This document shows, one piece after another, positions 1 to 6,480 of a DNA stretch of 36,421 bases. Below the pieces are notes generated by a model. That model did no database searches. It was not told the origin of the DNA and saw only the letters and a list, made by a program, of their open reading frames with translations. Location: positions 1 to 36,421 of IMG/VR virus record IMGVR_UViG_3300043777_000418, one strand, 5' to 3'. The translations under genes were made by a program, and so were the position numbers. This stretch comes from a virus. The number at the start of each line of letters is the position of its first letter. Position 1 is the stretch's first letter.

Positions 1-132
1 TCACACGAGCTTCCCCAGGATAAAGCCGACGACGAGCGCGACCCCGATCGCGATCAAGAGCGTACGGTGCGCCACAAACCAGGTTTTGCCGGCCGCCTCG
101 GCGCCCTGCAGCTCTTGCTTGAATTCGGACAT
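1..132 (-). CDS. small single-span membrane protein, 43 aa
   Basis: A short gene read from an ATG at 132 to a TGA at 1-3, the last gene of the late operon in this window. The N-terminal half (MSEFKQELQGAEAAGKTW) is polar and helical. The C-terminal half is one hydrophobic segment, about residues 24-41, ending in GKLV, with glycines spaced as G-x5-G-x3-G. This resembles the C-terminal anchor of small inner-membrane proteins of the ElaB/DUF883 kind, but that likeness is only a composition match. It lies 10 nt after the Rz-like gene, so a part in lysis or membrane function is possible. The function is not known. Confidence 0.6.
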   Translation of the reverse strand: MSEFKQELQGAEAAGKTWFVAHRTLLIAIGVALVVGFILGKLV

Positions 133-142
133 GGTCGTTACC

Positions 143-613
143 TCAGTGTGGCCATTGGTCGAGAACGGATCGGCACGAGCTCAGGGCGTCTTCGTACTTG
201 AGCTCGAAGGCGTTGAGCTCGGGTCGGATGTCGACTTGCGCGACGACACTATCCCCTCGAGGTCCCGTGTTAGGTCGCCCTGGGCTGGCAGGTTGACCTG
301 CGGCGCGGGCGGTGGGGCCTGACACGGCACGGGGGCCGGGGGCTGCAGGGCACAGCAGCACAGGAGCGGACTGAGAGCTGACAGCAGCAGCGGTAGCCGC
401 CATTTGCTGCGCGAGGGTTGACTGAGCATCGGAGGCCTCTTTCGAGTAGCGCGCCGCGGTGGCGGCGTTGGTGTTGAGTTGCTTTGTCACCGCCGTGAGA
501 TCGGCGACCTTAAAGGCATTCTCGTCGGCGCGGTGCACGTACCACAGCACGGCACCGAGCGCGAGGAGGATCACCAGGTCGCGGACCGCGGAGACGATTT
601 GCGCGGGAGTCAT
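143..613 (-). CDS. Rz-like inner-membrane spanin subunit (i-spanin)
   Basis: A 156-aa protein with an N-terminal signal anchor (about residues 11-26, DLVILLALGAVLWYV) followed by a polar, probably coiled-coil region and a Pro/Ala/Gly-rich periplasmic part. This is the layout of Rz-type i-spanins, which join the inner to the outer membrane and disrupt the outer membrane in the last step of lysis of Gram-negative hosts. Its start overlaps the holin stop by 4 nt. A lipoprotein-like Rz1 gene is nested in the +1 frame, which is the strongest evidence for the call, since sequence identity between spanins is usually low. Two cysteines near residues 87 and 147 could form disulfides. Confidence 0.72.
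   Translation of the reverse strand: MTPAQIVSAVRDLVILLALGAVLWYVHRADENAFKVADLTAVTKQLNTNAATAARYSKEASDAQSTLAQQMAATAAAVSSQSAPVLLCPAAPGPRAVSGPTARAAGQPASPGRPNTGPRGDSVVAQVDIRPELNAFELKYEDALSSCRSVLDQWPH
181..429 (-). CDS. Rz1-like outer-membrane lipoprotein spanin (o-spanin), nested in Rz
   Basis: An 82-aa reading frame lying wholly inside the Rz-like gene in a +1 register. It starts with a typical lipoprotein signal: basic n-region (SKWR), hydrophobic stretch (LPLLLSALSPLL), then a run of three cysteines at residues 24-26. The mature part is strongly proline-rich (ALQPPAPVPCQAPPPAP), as in lambda Rz1. The lipobox is not canonical (PLLC, LLCC or LCCC before the modified Cys), so the processed cysteine is uncertain. 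Together with the Rz-like protein it should form the envelope-spanning complex. The embedded arrangement is the lambda-type Rz/Rz1 overlap, so this frame is a real gene and not a shadow. Confidence 0.7.
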   Translation of the reverse strand: MLSQPSRSKWRLPLLLSALSPLLCCCALQPPAPVPCQAPPPAPQVNLPAQGDLTRDLEGIVSSRKSTSDPSSTPSSSSTKTP

Positions 614-816
614 TGGGCTAACCGCGCGCTATTGGTGAAGCCGCGCCGCACGATCGCGACGCCGAGGAGGATGACGACGCCCCAGATCGCTGCGTGCTTC
701 GGGTCGAGCTGCTGGATGTAGGTAAGAGCCTCGCCGGCGCCGCCGGCCGCGGCCGATGCGAGGCCGAGGATCTTGGTGCCGTGCGCGGCCCAGAAGTCTT
801 TCAGCCATTGGATCAT
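610..816 (-). CDS. putative holin
   Basis: A 68-aa protein with a polar N-terminus (MIQWLKDFWAAHGTK), a weakly hydrophobic Ala/Gly-rich helix (about residues 16-34) and a clear transmembrane helix (about residues 43-58, AAIWGVVILLGVAIV) followed by RRG. The size, the one or two membrane spans and the position between the endolysin-like gene and the spanins point to a holin, the protein that forms the timed inner-membrane lesion at lysis. The start overlaps the lysin stop by 4 nt and the stop overlaps the Rz start by 4 nt, so the cassette is translationally coupled. The family was not recognised, so the call rests on topology and context. Confidence 0.6.
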   Translation of the reverse strand: MIQWLKDFWAAHGTKILGLASAAAGGAGEALTYIQQLDPKHAAIWGVVILLGVAIVRRGFTNSARLAQ

Positions 817-1217
817 GACAATGCGACCCCCGCGTTGATGATGTCGTCCGGGTACGGCTGCTCCCCGTTCTCGTGCTGAATGATCGCCTTGACGAGCTCG
901 GGCATGACCTCATCGAGGTCGACCCTCTCGTCGGCGCCGACGCTGCAGTTAGCGCACACGGCCGCCACATAGGCGGCGGTGTCGTTCTCCGTGGTTGGCG
1001 CCCATCGACTAATCGCCTCGCGGATCGTCGCCACCCCGCGCGACTTGTAGGTCTGCATGATCTTCGCGATCGCGCGGATGCCGTACTCGGGAGATATGAA
1101 GCTGCAAAAGTTGGGGTCGGGTTGGTCGGGCGCGAGGCCGAGCCAGGGCGCGGTGCCTTTGCGGATGTTGCCGGGGTTGTTATTGCGCACCCCGCGGGGA
1201 ACTGAAAGGTCCGTCAT
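813..1217 (-). CDS. peptidoglycan hydrolase (lysozyme/transglycosylase-like endolysin)
   Basis: A 134-aa protein that opens with RGVRNNNPGNIR (residues 8-19), the signature of a phage family usually annotated as lytic transglycosylase, lysozyme-like protein or virion protein P5. Also family-typical are FISPEYGIRAIAKIMQTY (about residues 39-56), TIREAISRWAPTTEN and the C-terminal helix with AIIQHENG. Its role would be cleavage of host peptidoglycan at lysis. No signal peptide is evident, so it should depend on the adjacent holin for release. It overlaps the holin by 4 nt. Members of this family also occur as virion-associated lysins, but the neighbouring holin and spanins favour an endolysin. 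Confidence 0.68.
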   Translation of the reverse strand: MTDLSVPRGVRNNNPGNIRKGTAPWLGLAPDQPDPNFCSFISPEYGIRAIAKIMQTYKSRGVATIREAISRWAPTTENDTAAYVAAVCANCSVGADERVDLDEVMPELVKAIIQHENGEQPYPDDIINAGVALS

Positions 1218-1438
1218 GTGGCCTTCTTCGAGAATTTGAGCCCCTGGCCGAACCAGTAGCCCGCCTCCTGCAGGCGCTGCGCGGAGATCACGAAGCAGCG
1301 GCGCGCCTCGATTGCATCGAGCCCGCGCACCATCTCGACATCCTTCTGCATCTCATCAATGACCACGGAGAACCTGCGCAGCTCCTCGATCACGCGCGCG
1401 TATTGGTCCGATGGCATCGGCTCGTCCTGTTTGGTCAC
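1214..1438 (-). CDS. small helical-hairpin protein, Acb2/Tad1-like
   Basis: A 74-aa protein that seems to form two helices: VIEELRRFSVVIDEMQKDV (about 16-34) and a second (about 42-68) containing EARRCFVISAQRLQEAGYWF. The second helix has the pattern A..(T/S)..L(Q/K)EA...W that I associate with Acb2/Tad1 hairpin proteins, which phages use to sequester the cyclic nucleotide signals of CBASS and Thoeris defence. This is a match by eye to a short family, so it is tentative. The gene overlaps the lysin start and the preceding membrane-protein gene by 4 nt each, so it would be expressed late. The alternative is an unrelated small late-operon protein. Confidence 0.4.
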   Translation of the reverse strand: MTKQDEPMPSDQYARVIEELRRFSVVIDEMQKDVEMVRGLDAIEARRCFVISAQRLQEAGYWFGQGLKFSKKAT

Positions 1439-1791
1439 TGCGCCCCCCTCCTTGGCTTTTGGATCACGACCGGAGGTGTGCCCGCTTCATTCTTGGCGTC
1501 GTCCCAGTTTCTCTCCAAGCGCGTGAGGCGCTGCTCGTGCCCGGTGACGGTAGCTGCGAGCGAATCGACGCGACCCTCGTCCTTGATTACCGGCACGACG
1601 CGGGTCTCGAGCACCACGACTCGCGTCTTGAGGTTCACCGCCCACCCGCCGAGGATGCCGACGCCGGTCACCACCGTGACGAGCGAGGTCGTGCTCCATT
1701 GCCGGCGAAACCAGGCCCACCAGCGCCAGCGCTCGCCGAATTCGGCCTTGAGGATCCCGCTGCGCGCCGCGATGTCCTCACCGGGGATCAC
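1435..1791 (-). CDS. membrane-anchored coiled-coil protein
   Basis: A 118-aa protein with an aromatic and basic juxtamembrane stretch (ERWRWWAWFRRQW, about residues 20-32), one transmembrane helix (about 36-54, SLVTVVTGVGILGGWAV) and a heptad-like region (about 57-98, with LETRVV, VDSLAATV and RLTRLERN) that should form a coiled coil. A polar Pro-containing tail follows. Membrane anchor plus coiled coil is also the plan of spanins and some holin regulators. Since an Rz/Rz1 pair is present, an antiholin or lysis-regulator role is possible but unproven. It overlaps both neighbours by 4 nt. Confidence 0.6.
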   Translation of the reverse strand: MIPGEDIAARSGILKAEFGERWRWWAWFRRQWSTTSLVTVVTGVGILGGWAVNLKTRVVVLETRVVPVIKDEGRVDSLAATVTGHEQRLTRLERNWDDAKNEAGTPPVVIQKPRRGAQ

Positions 1792-2102
1792 TTGGCGGGA
1801 GGCTTGGCGAGTGCAGCGTCGATCTGTTCCTGCACCTGGCCCGCGATCTTGCCGTAAAGCACGCGGCCGAACTTGCCGGGGACCTCGTCGAGCGCGCCGT
1901 AAATGACCTGCAGCTCCTGGGCGCTCACGGTGAGGTGCGCGATCTTCGGGATGCGCGGATCCATATTGACGGGAACCCCGTCCACGGTAGGCGTTGCGGG
2001 CCGCGGCGCCTCTGATGGCGGCGGTTGTTCGGCCGGCGGAGTTGCCGCCGGCGGTCCGCCGTTTGCGGCCTTGGAAACTGCTCGTGCGATTTGCCTTGTC
2101 AT
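1788..2102 (-). CDS. hypothetical late protein with Pro/Ala-rich N-terminus
   Basis: A 104-aa protein of unknown family. Residues 15-40 are Pro/Ala-rich and probably disordered. The C-terminal half (from about residue 50) looks like a small helical domain containing LTVSAQELQVIYGALDEVP and GKIAGQVQEQIDAAL. The start is supported by an AGAGGT Shine-Dalgarno-like sequence about 8 nt upstream of the ATG. It sits between the glycine-rich tail-tip gene and the membrane coiled-coil gene, with a 4-nt overlap to the latter, so it is co-transcribed with the lysis block. No function is proposed. Confidence 0.6.
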   Translation of the reverse strand: MTRQIARAVSKAANGGPPAATPPAEQPPPSEAPRPATPTVDGVPVNMDPRIPKIAHLTVSAQELQVIYGALDEVPGKFGRVLYGKIAGQVQEQIDAALAKPPAK

Positions 2103-2113
2103 TCTGTCGACCT

Positions 2114-2854
2114 CTAGGTGTAGGAAAACACAGCGGCGCCCCCGCTGCCCGCGCTGCCGTTGCCGGTTAGGCCGTTACCGTGGCCGGCGCCCCCGCCACC
2201 ATACGGTGAGCCGTCGCCCGTCACATTGCCGGCCGTACCGGCAGCGCCGGCCCCGCCGCCACCGCCCGATCCGTTGCTGCCGGTGGCGCCGGTCGTGTTG
2301 GTTGCGCCGCTGTTGGTGTTGGTGGCCGTACCGCCTGCGCCACCCACCCCTGGGGCTGCCGTGGTCCCACCGACGCCCCCGTGGCAGGTGATCGTCGCGC
2401 TCAATGCGGTCGCGGTGCCGTTCGCGATCGTCGAGTTGCCGCCGGTATTGCCCGTGCCCGCCGTCCCCGTGCCGCCTGCGCCGACAGTGTAGGTGAAGGT
2501 CAATCCATTGCTGGCGCCGACGGCCACGGTGCACCGCGAGTAACCGCCGGCCCCGCCGCCGCCGCCAACATTTCCGCCATTGACACCGCCGCCACCGGCG
2601 CCCCCGCCGCCCCATGCCTCCAATTCGCAATTTGTCGCGCCGCTCGGGACGGTCTCGCTTGCTCCGGTACCCGCGGTGTAGATGTGCAGCGTCGCCGCGA
2701 AACCGCTGTTGGCGATGCCGACCAGGATGCCGCTCGCGCGAGCTCGCCGATGCCGCTGTTGCAGGCGCCGCACCGTGCGGCGAATGGTGGGCCGAAGTTC
2801 CGGCGGCACGTCCGCGACGCGGCGGACCAGGTTGCCGTCGAGATATATGCGCAT
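2114..2854 (-). CDS. glycine-rich tail-tip / receptor-binding protein
   Basis: A 246-aa protein with a short basic N-terminal part (residues 1-45) and a very glycine-rich domain from about residue 60. ETVPSGATNCELEAWGGGG marks the entry into the glycine-rich fold found at the C-terminus of many phage tail fibres and adhesins, where runs such as GGGGGAGG and GSGGGGGAG pack as polyglycine-type helices and expose variable loops. It directly follows the tail-fibre gene (TGATG overlap), which supports a role as fibre tip, adhesin or fibre-associated factor contacting the host surface. The many Gly/Asn/Thr-rich loops are the likely host-range determinants. The final residues AAVFSYT are typical of the fold's last strand. 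Confidence 0.68.
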   Translation of the reverse strand: MRIYLDGNLVRRVADVPPELRPTIRRTVRRLQQRHRRARASGILVGIANSGFAATLHIYTAGTGASETVPSGATNCELEAWGGGGAGGGGVNGGNVGGGGGAGGYSRCTVAVGASNGLTFTYTVGAGGTGTAGTGNTGGNSTIANGTATALSATITCHGGVGGTTAAPGVGGAGGTATNTNSGATNTTGATGSNGSGGGGGAGAAGTAGNVTGDGSPYGGGGAGHGNGLTGNGSAGSGGAAVFSYT

Positions 2855-4077
2855 CAGCTAATCCCGAAGCCCCAAATGAACCAGGTCGTGGCGCCGACCT
2901 TGAGCAGCGTCGCGATGCTGTGCGAGGCGAGCGTGCGCGTGCCGGTCGCGATCGACGGCAGCCAGTTGAGCGTGTCGGTCGTAATGCCGATCGTGATCGA
3001 GGAGCCCGTGCCCGCATATACCAGCATCGTGGTCCCGATCGGGAAGGGCACCGAGGAGTTGGCCGGGATCGTGACGTTGCCCGTGGCGTCGATGAACTTG
3101 CCGCGGTCGGTTAGTGCGAGCGTATAGGTCCCGACGTTGTTGTTCGGGATGTCCAGGTAGCCGACCTGCCAAAGGCTCGAGGTCTGCTCGGTGGCCGCCG
3201 GCGGGGTTCCTATGAGGAATTCGCCGTCGCCGTACATGCGCAGATAGGTCGCACTAATCGCCTGGTTGGTGATCTGCAGCGCGATATCGCTCGTGTTGCT
3301 GCCCGCTTCGATGTTGAGTCCGTAGGACTGCCCGCTCGTCGAGCTGCCAAGGATCGAAGCTGCGTAGTTGTTCGCTGCGCCGTTGGCCGTAAGCGAGATG
3401 GCGGCGTTAGCGGCTGCAATGTTCCACGCGCCCGCCGAGCTGATGCTGCCGCACGCCGTGGCGTTGGTCGAGAAACCGAGCGTGTTCGCCGAGGGGAGAT
3501 AGATGCCATTCGCCGGGACCGTGGCGCCGGTGACATTGATGCCGGCGATGCTCAAGGGCCCGGCGTTGGCGATGCCCCCGCTCGGCAGCGTGACCGCGCC
3601 CGAGCCTGCAAAAACGGTATTCGGGTTGTCGGTGGCGTTGCCGATCGTATAGGTGCCGGTCGCGATGCCGATCGCGGCATGGCCCGAGGGCGCGTTCACC
3701 GACAGCGCGCCGGTGCCAGAAAGCGCCAGGTACACGGTCCCGCCGATCGCCAGGGCGAGCTGCTGCGCGGTCGAGAGGTTGATCGTCGCGCCTACGGCGT
3801 CGGCGACTTTGAGCTGCAGCTGCGGATTGTTGACGCCACCGGTGCGGCCGGCCGCGATCACCGTCTCGTCCGAGCCGACATTGATCGTGAGCGGCTGCGC
3901 CCAGGTGAGGGGAGCTGTCGGGGCCCCCTGACTGTCGCGTGTCAGGCACAGCGACAGCCCGCTCGCGAAGTCGTTGTCCTCACCGTCAAAGCGGGATGCG
4001 CTTATCGGGATAGCATTGTTGGCGTCGGTGGTCCAGTTATAGAGCCTTACGAAGGTACCGGTTCCGTTGAAGGGCAT
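2854..4077 (-). CDS. tail fibre protein
   Basis: A 407-aa protein whose N-terminus (MPFNGTGTFVRLYNW, then SRFDGEDNDFASGLSLCLTRD to about residue 50) is the virion-attachment head widespread in short-tailed phage fibres. The middle (about 60-290) is a beta-rich, Gly/Ala/Thr/Asn-rich shaft of irregular repeats. The C-terminal portion (about 300-407) contains DRGKFIDATGNVTIPANS and ends in TTWFIWGFGIS, the type of segment that caps fibre trimers. Role: host recognition, with the N-terminus fixed to the tail hub. A GGAGG Shine-Dalgarno lies about 9 nt before the ATG, and the ATG directly follows the stop codon of a putative 35-aa leader gene. It forms a unit with the downstream glycine-rich protein. 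Confidence 0.85.
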   Translation of the reverse strand: MPFNGTGTFVRLYNWTTDANNAIPISASRFDGEDNDFASGLSLCLTRDSQGAPTAPLTWAQPLTINVGSDETVIAAGRTGGVNNPQLQLKVADAVGATINLSTAQQLALAIGGTVYLALSGTGALSVNAPSGHAAIGIATGTYTIGNATDNPNTVFAGSGAVTLPSGGIANAGPLSIAGINVTGATVPANGIYLPSANTLGFSTNATACGSISSAGAWNIAAANAAISLTANGAANNYAASILGSSTSGQSYGLNIEAGSNTSDIALQITNQAISATYLRMYGDGEFLIGTPPAATEQTSSLWQVGYLDIPNNNVGTYTLALTDRGKFIDATGNVTIPANSSVPFPIGTTMLVYAGTGSSITIGITTDTLNWLPSIATGTRTLASHSIATLLKVGATTWFIWGFGIS

Positions 4078-4185
4078 TTAGGTCGCCTCCGCTTTCAGGT
4101 ATCGCAGCGCTTTCGGAATCCAGGCCGCGAGCGCCTCACGCTTGTGTCGCGCCCGTGCTTTGGTCGCAGATTCCCGACTTAACAC
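4078..4185 (-). CDS. possible 35-aa basic peptide gene before the tail fibre
   Basis: An open frame from a GTG at 4185 to a TAA at 4078-4080, abutting the tail-fibre ATG. An AGGTGA Shine-Dalgarno-like sequence sits 7 nt before the GTG. The product, beginning VLSRESATKARARHK, is basic and ends AWIPKALRYLKAEAT. It could be a small protein in its own right, a translational-coupling leader for the fibre gene, or the decayed tail of a gene disrupted when the plus-strand cassette at 4229-4756 entered. The evidence is the start signal and the tight spacing only. Confidence 0.4.
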   Translation of the reverse strand: MLSRESATKARARHKREALAAWIPKALRYLKAEAT

Positions 4186-4228
4186 TGTTATGTCACCTCA
4201 AGCGTGGAAGTGAAGGGCGCCCAGGCGC

Positions 4229-4534
4229 ATGCTGGTTCCCATGGACGCAAGGAAAACCCTTGAATTACTGGTCCTGCTCGCCCTCGGGGGCTGTGTCACG
4301 GCGCGCCCCGTGGCGCTCCCGAACGGCACGCAGGGATATGCCATCCGCTGCCCTGGTGGCCACCGCGACATCGCCGACTGCATGAACAAGGCGGCCGAGG
4401 TGTGTGGCGGCAAGTACCAGGTGCTGAACGGTGACGCCATGGTCGCGGGCGGTGTTGTCGCCCCGGTCGGCAACGGAGCCGTGTTCGTTCCCGCGGTTCA
4501 CCGCAGCCTCATCGTGAGTTGCCAGGCGGGCTAG
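4229..4534 (+). CDS. small lipoprotein (moron gene)
   Basis: A 101-aa protein on the opposite strand to all surrounding late genes. A signal peptide with a lipobox (LLVLLALGGC, Cys 22) predicts lipid modification and membrane anchoring. The mature part has cysteines at about residues 46, 56, 63 and 99 and motifs GYAIRCPGGHRDIADCMNKA and VCGGKYQVL, a pattern seen in small bacterial lipoproteins of unknown function. GAAGGG lies 11 nt before the chosen ATG; a second ATG at 4241 is possible. Its reversed orientation is typical of a moron, a gene expressed from the prophage for lysogenic conversion or superinfection exclusion. That role is inferred from context only. Confidence 0.65.
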   Translation: MLVPMDARKTLELLVLLALGGCVTARPVALPNGTQGYAIRCPGGHRDIADCMNKAAEVCGGKYQVLNGDAMVAGGVVAPVGNGAVFVPAVHRSLIVSCQAG

Positions 4535-4549
4535 GAGTAAACTCCATGC

Positions 4550-4756
4550 GTGGCCACCGTCCTCACCGCGCTCGCGTTCTGTCTCGCCTGTAGCCTGCTG
4601 CTGCGAGCTCCTATGGCCATCCTCTACATCATCGGCATCCCGCTCCTGGTCGTCGCCGCGTGGCTGACGGTGGCAGCAGTCGCGCCGGTCCTTGCCGTGG
4701 GCGTCCTGGTCCTCGGTCTGACGGCGAGCCTTACCCGTCACTTCGAGCGCCGCTAG
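4550..4756 (+). CDS. small two-span membrane protein (moron gene)
   Basis: A 68-aa very hydrophobic protein starting at GTG, with AGGAG about 12 nt upstream. Two or three membrane segments are visible (residues about 4-18, 22-40 and 43-60), and it ends in a basic tail (TRHFERR), which by the positive-inside rule puts the C-terminus in the cytoplasm. It follows the lipoprotein gene by 15 nt in the same direction, so the two likely form one small unit acting at the envelope. Its stop codon overlaps the end of the convergent minus-strand internal-virion gene. An ATG at 4545 opens only a 15-codon frame and was not used. Confidence 0.55.
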   Translation: MATVLTALAFCLACSLLLRAPMAILYIIGIPLLVVAAWLTVAAVAPVLAVGVLVLGLTASLTRHFERR

Positions 4757-6480
4757 CGCTGCTGCGGCTGCTGCACGATGCCCGGCGAGCTCGTCAACGC
4801 CGCGGCGATCGCCCGCGGGTCGAGCTGCCCCGGCTGATACTGCACCGCCCCACTCTGCCCAGGCCCGAGCGCGTACGCGCGCGCGCCCATCCGCGCGCCC
4901 TGGTAGGCGAGCGGGATCGCGGCCGCCTCGAGTCCGCCGTGCTCGAGCGGCAGCTGGTGTCCGAGTTCCATCGCACCGAGCACGCTGCCCCAAAATCCGA
5001 GGTGGCTCGAGCCAGGTGTCGAGGTCGGCTCGGCGAAGGCCTTCGGCGCCTGCCCCGCAGCCTCGGCCGCGACGCGCAGCGGTGAGCCGTCGGGCCCGAT
5101 GTAGTCGCCGCCCTTGAGCGCAGCGGCGAGTTTCTGCGCCTGCACGTTGCCGGTCGTGGGGTTGCGCGCGTCCTCGACGGTGCCGATCGCGGCGAACTGC
5201 TGCCGCGAATCGCGAAAGTTCGCCACCGTGTCGGGCTGACCGTTCGCGCTTAAGTGCTGGTCGATCGCGTTCTCGAGCACGCCCGACACGCCCTTGTAAG
5301 CGCGCCCAGCGCTCGCATCGCCGGCGCGGTAGGCCTGGCTCGCCTTGTCGCGCAGCTCTGCCATCGTGTCTATGGCATCACCGGCGTCAAAGGTTTGATT
5401 GCTCGCGATCTCGGCGGTGAGGTTGTCGAGCTGCGTGTTGCGCAGTGAGGGCGCGAGGCGCGCAGCGCCAGATTGCTGTTTCAGTGCCGCGGCGAGCTGC
5501 GCGGCCATGTCGGGGGGCGCTGTGATCTGGCCGGCGGTACGCATCGCGTCATAGCCTGGCGCAGCTCTTGCTTTCGCCTCCGCGACCTCGGCATCCGACA
5601 CCGGCGAGCCATCACCTGGCGGCAGCCCCATCGCCGCGCGCGCCTGCTCATTGGTGACGGGCTGATTTTCGACCGTGGCGTGCTGGTCGAGCGAGCTCTT
5701 GCCCGCGATGCTCGAGACGAGCCGATTGCCGGCCGTGGGATTCGTGGCCCCTGGCGGGAACACGTAGCCGGCCTCCTGGCCGGCCTGCACTGCGTCGTTA
5801 GCCTGGCTCGCAACCGGTGCGCCGCGGGCTCGAGGCATCACCGCGGCGCCGAGCGCCTGCGTCAGGACGGTCGCCGCGTTGTTCGCGGTATCCGACTGGA
5901 AAGGCTTCGCCTCGCTCACGTACTGAGCGGCGAGCGCCGGCGGCACGGCCGTCGCGGTCGAGCGGGCGATCGAGGGGATCGAACCCTCCCCGCCCGCGGC
6001 GATCGCCGGCAGTACGCTCGCGCCGGTGTTGAGGTAGCGCGAGGCCGGATCGTCCGCGCGTGTTGGCTGCGTGGTCGTGATGGGCGACTTGTCAGCCTGG
6101 CTCGTGAGCCACGCGCCTACGGGCGACGGGCCGCTGTTGACCTCGAGCGCGCTCGGGATCGGATTGCCCGTGAGCGCGTGATAACCGGCGCCGAGGCCCG
6201 CAGCTCCCAGGTTCACGGCATTGATCGCGGTATCGAAGGGCAGCGCAAGTGTGTACGCCGCGCCCTTGATGATGCCGCCCTCGCCCGCCTGCAGGCGATC
6301 GGCAGCGCTCGCCGGCGGGCCCTCCTTTTTCGCAGGCGCCCCCGGTGGTGCGAGGTCAGCGTACAGGCTCGGCGCCGCCGCGGTGCCCTTGACGGCGTCC
6401 GCGATCGAGCCCGGCGTGACTGCGGTCGATGCCGCAGGCTGCGCGCCGGCGACCAGGTCGTCGTACAAGCCGCCGCTCAT
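4753..6480 (-). CDS. internal virion / DNA-ejection protein
   Basis: A 575-aa protein, starting at the ATG in a 4-nt overlap with the upstream gene (an in-frame ATG at 6501 lies inside that gene). The N-terminus (MSGGLYDDLVAGAQPAAST) and a second SLYADLAPPG repeat are short motifs common at the start of large internal proteins. A Gly/Ala-rich stretch at about 70-110 (KGAAYTLALPFDTAINAVNLGAAGLGAGYHAL) may interact with membrane. The central part (about 200-460) is helical, with many NQxxDAGDAIDTMAELRDKA-like segments. It is the last of four consecutive Ala/Gln/Pro-rich virion genes, which fits the injected core proteins of short-tailed phages. Assignment is by composition and gene order. Confidence 0.65.
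   Translation of the reverse strand: MSGGLYDDLVAGAQPAASTAVTPGSIADAVKGTAAAPSLYADLAPPGAPAKKEGPPASAADRLQAGEGGIIKGAAYTLALPFDTAINAVNLGAAGLGAGYHALTGNPIPSALEVNSGPSPVGAWLTSQADKSPITTTQPTRADDPASRYLNTGASVLPAIAAGGEGSIPSIARSTATAVPPALAAQYVSEAKPFQSDTANNAATVLTQALGAAVMPRARGAPVASQANDAVQAGQEAGYVFPPGATNPTAGNRLVSSIAGKSSLDQHATVENQPVTNEQARAAMGLPPGDGSPVSDAEVAEAKARAAPGYDAMRTAGQITAPPDMAAQLAAALKQQSGAARLAPSLRNTQLDNLTAEIASNQTFDAGDAIDTMAELRDKASQAYRAGDASAGRAYKGVSGVLENAIDQHLSANGQPDTVANFRDSRQQFAAIGTVEDARNPTTGNVQAQKLAAALKGGDYIGPDGSPLRVAAEAAGQAPKAFAEPTSTPGSSHLGFWGSVLGAMELGHQLPLEHGGLEAAAIPLAYQGARMGARAYALGPGQSGAVQYQPGQLDPRAIAAALTSSPGIVQQPQQR

Noticed and set aside
2114-4185. Diversity-generating retroelement at the tail fibre, as in BPP-1-type podoviruses
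   Set aside because: No reverse transcriptase gene and no template/variable repeat pair could be seen in the window.
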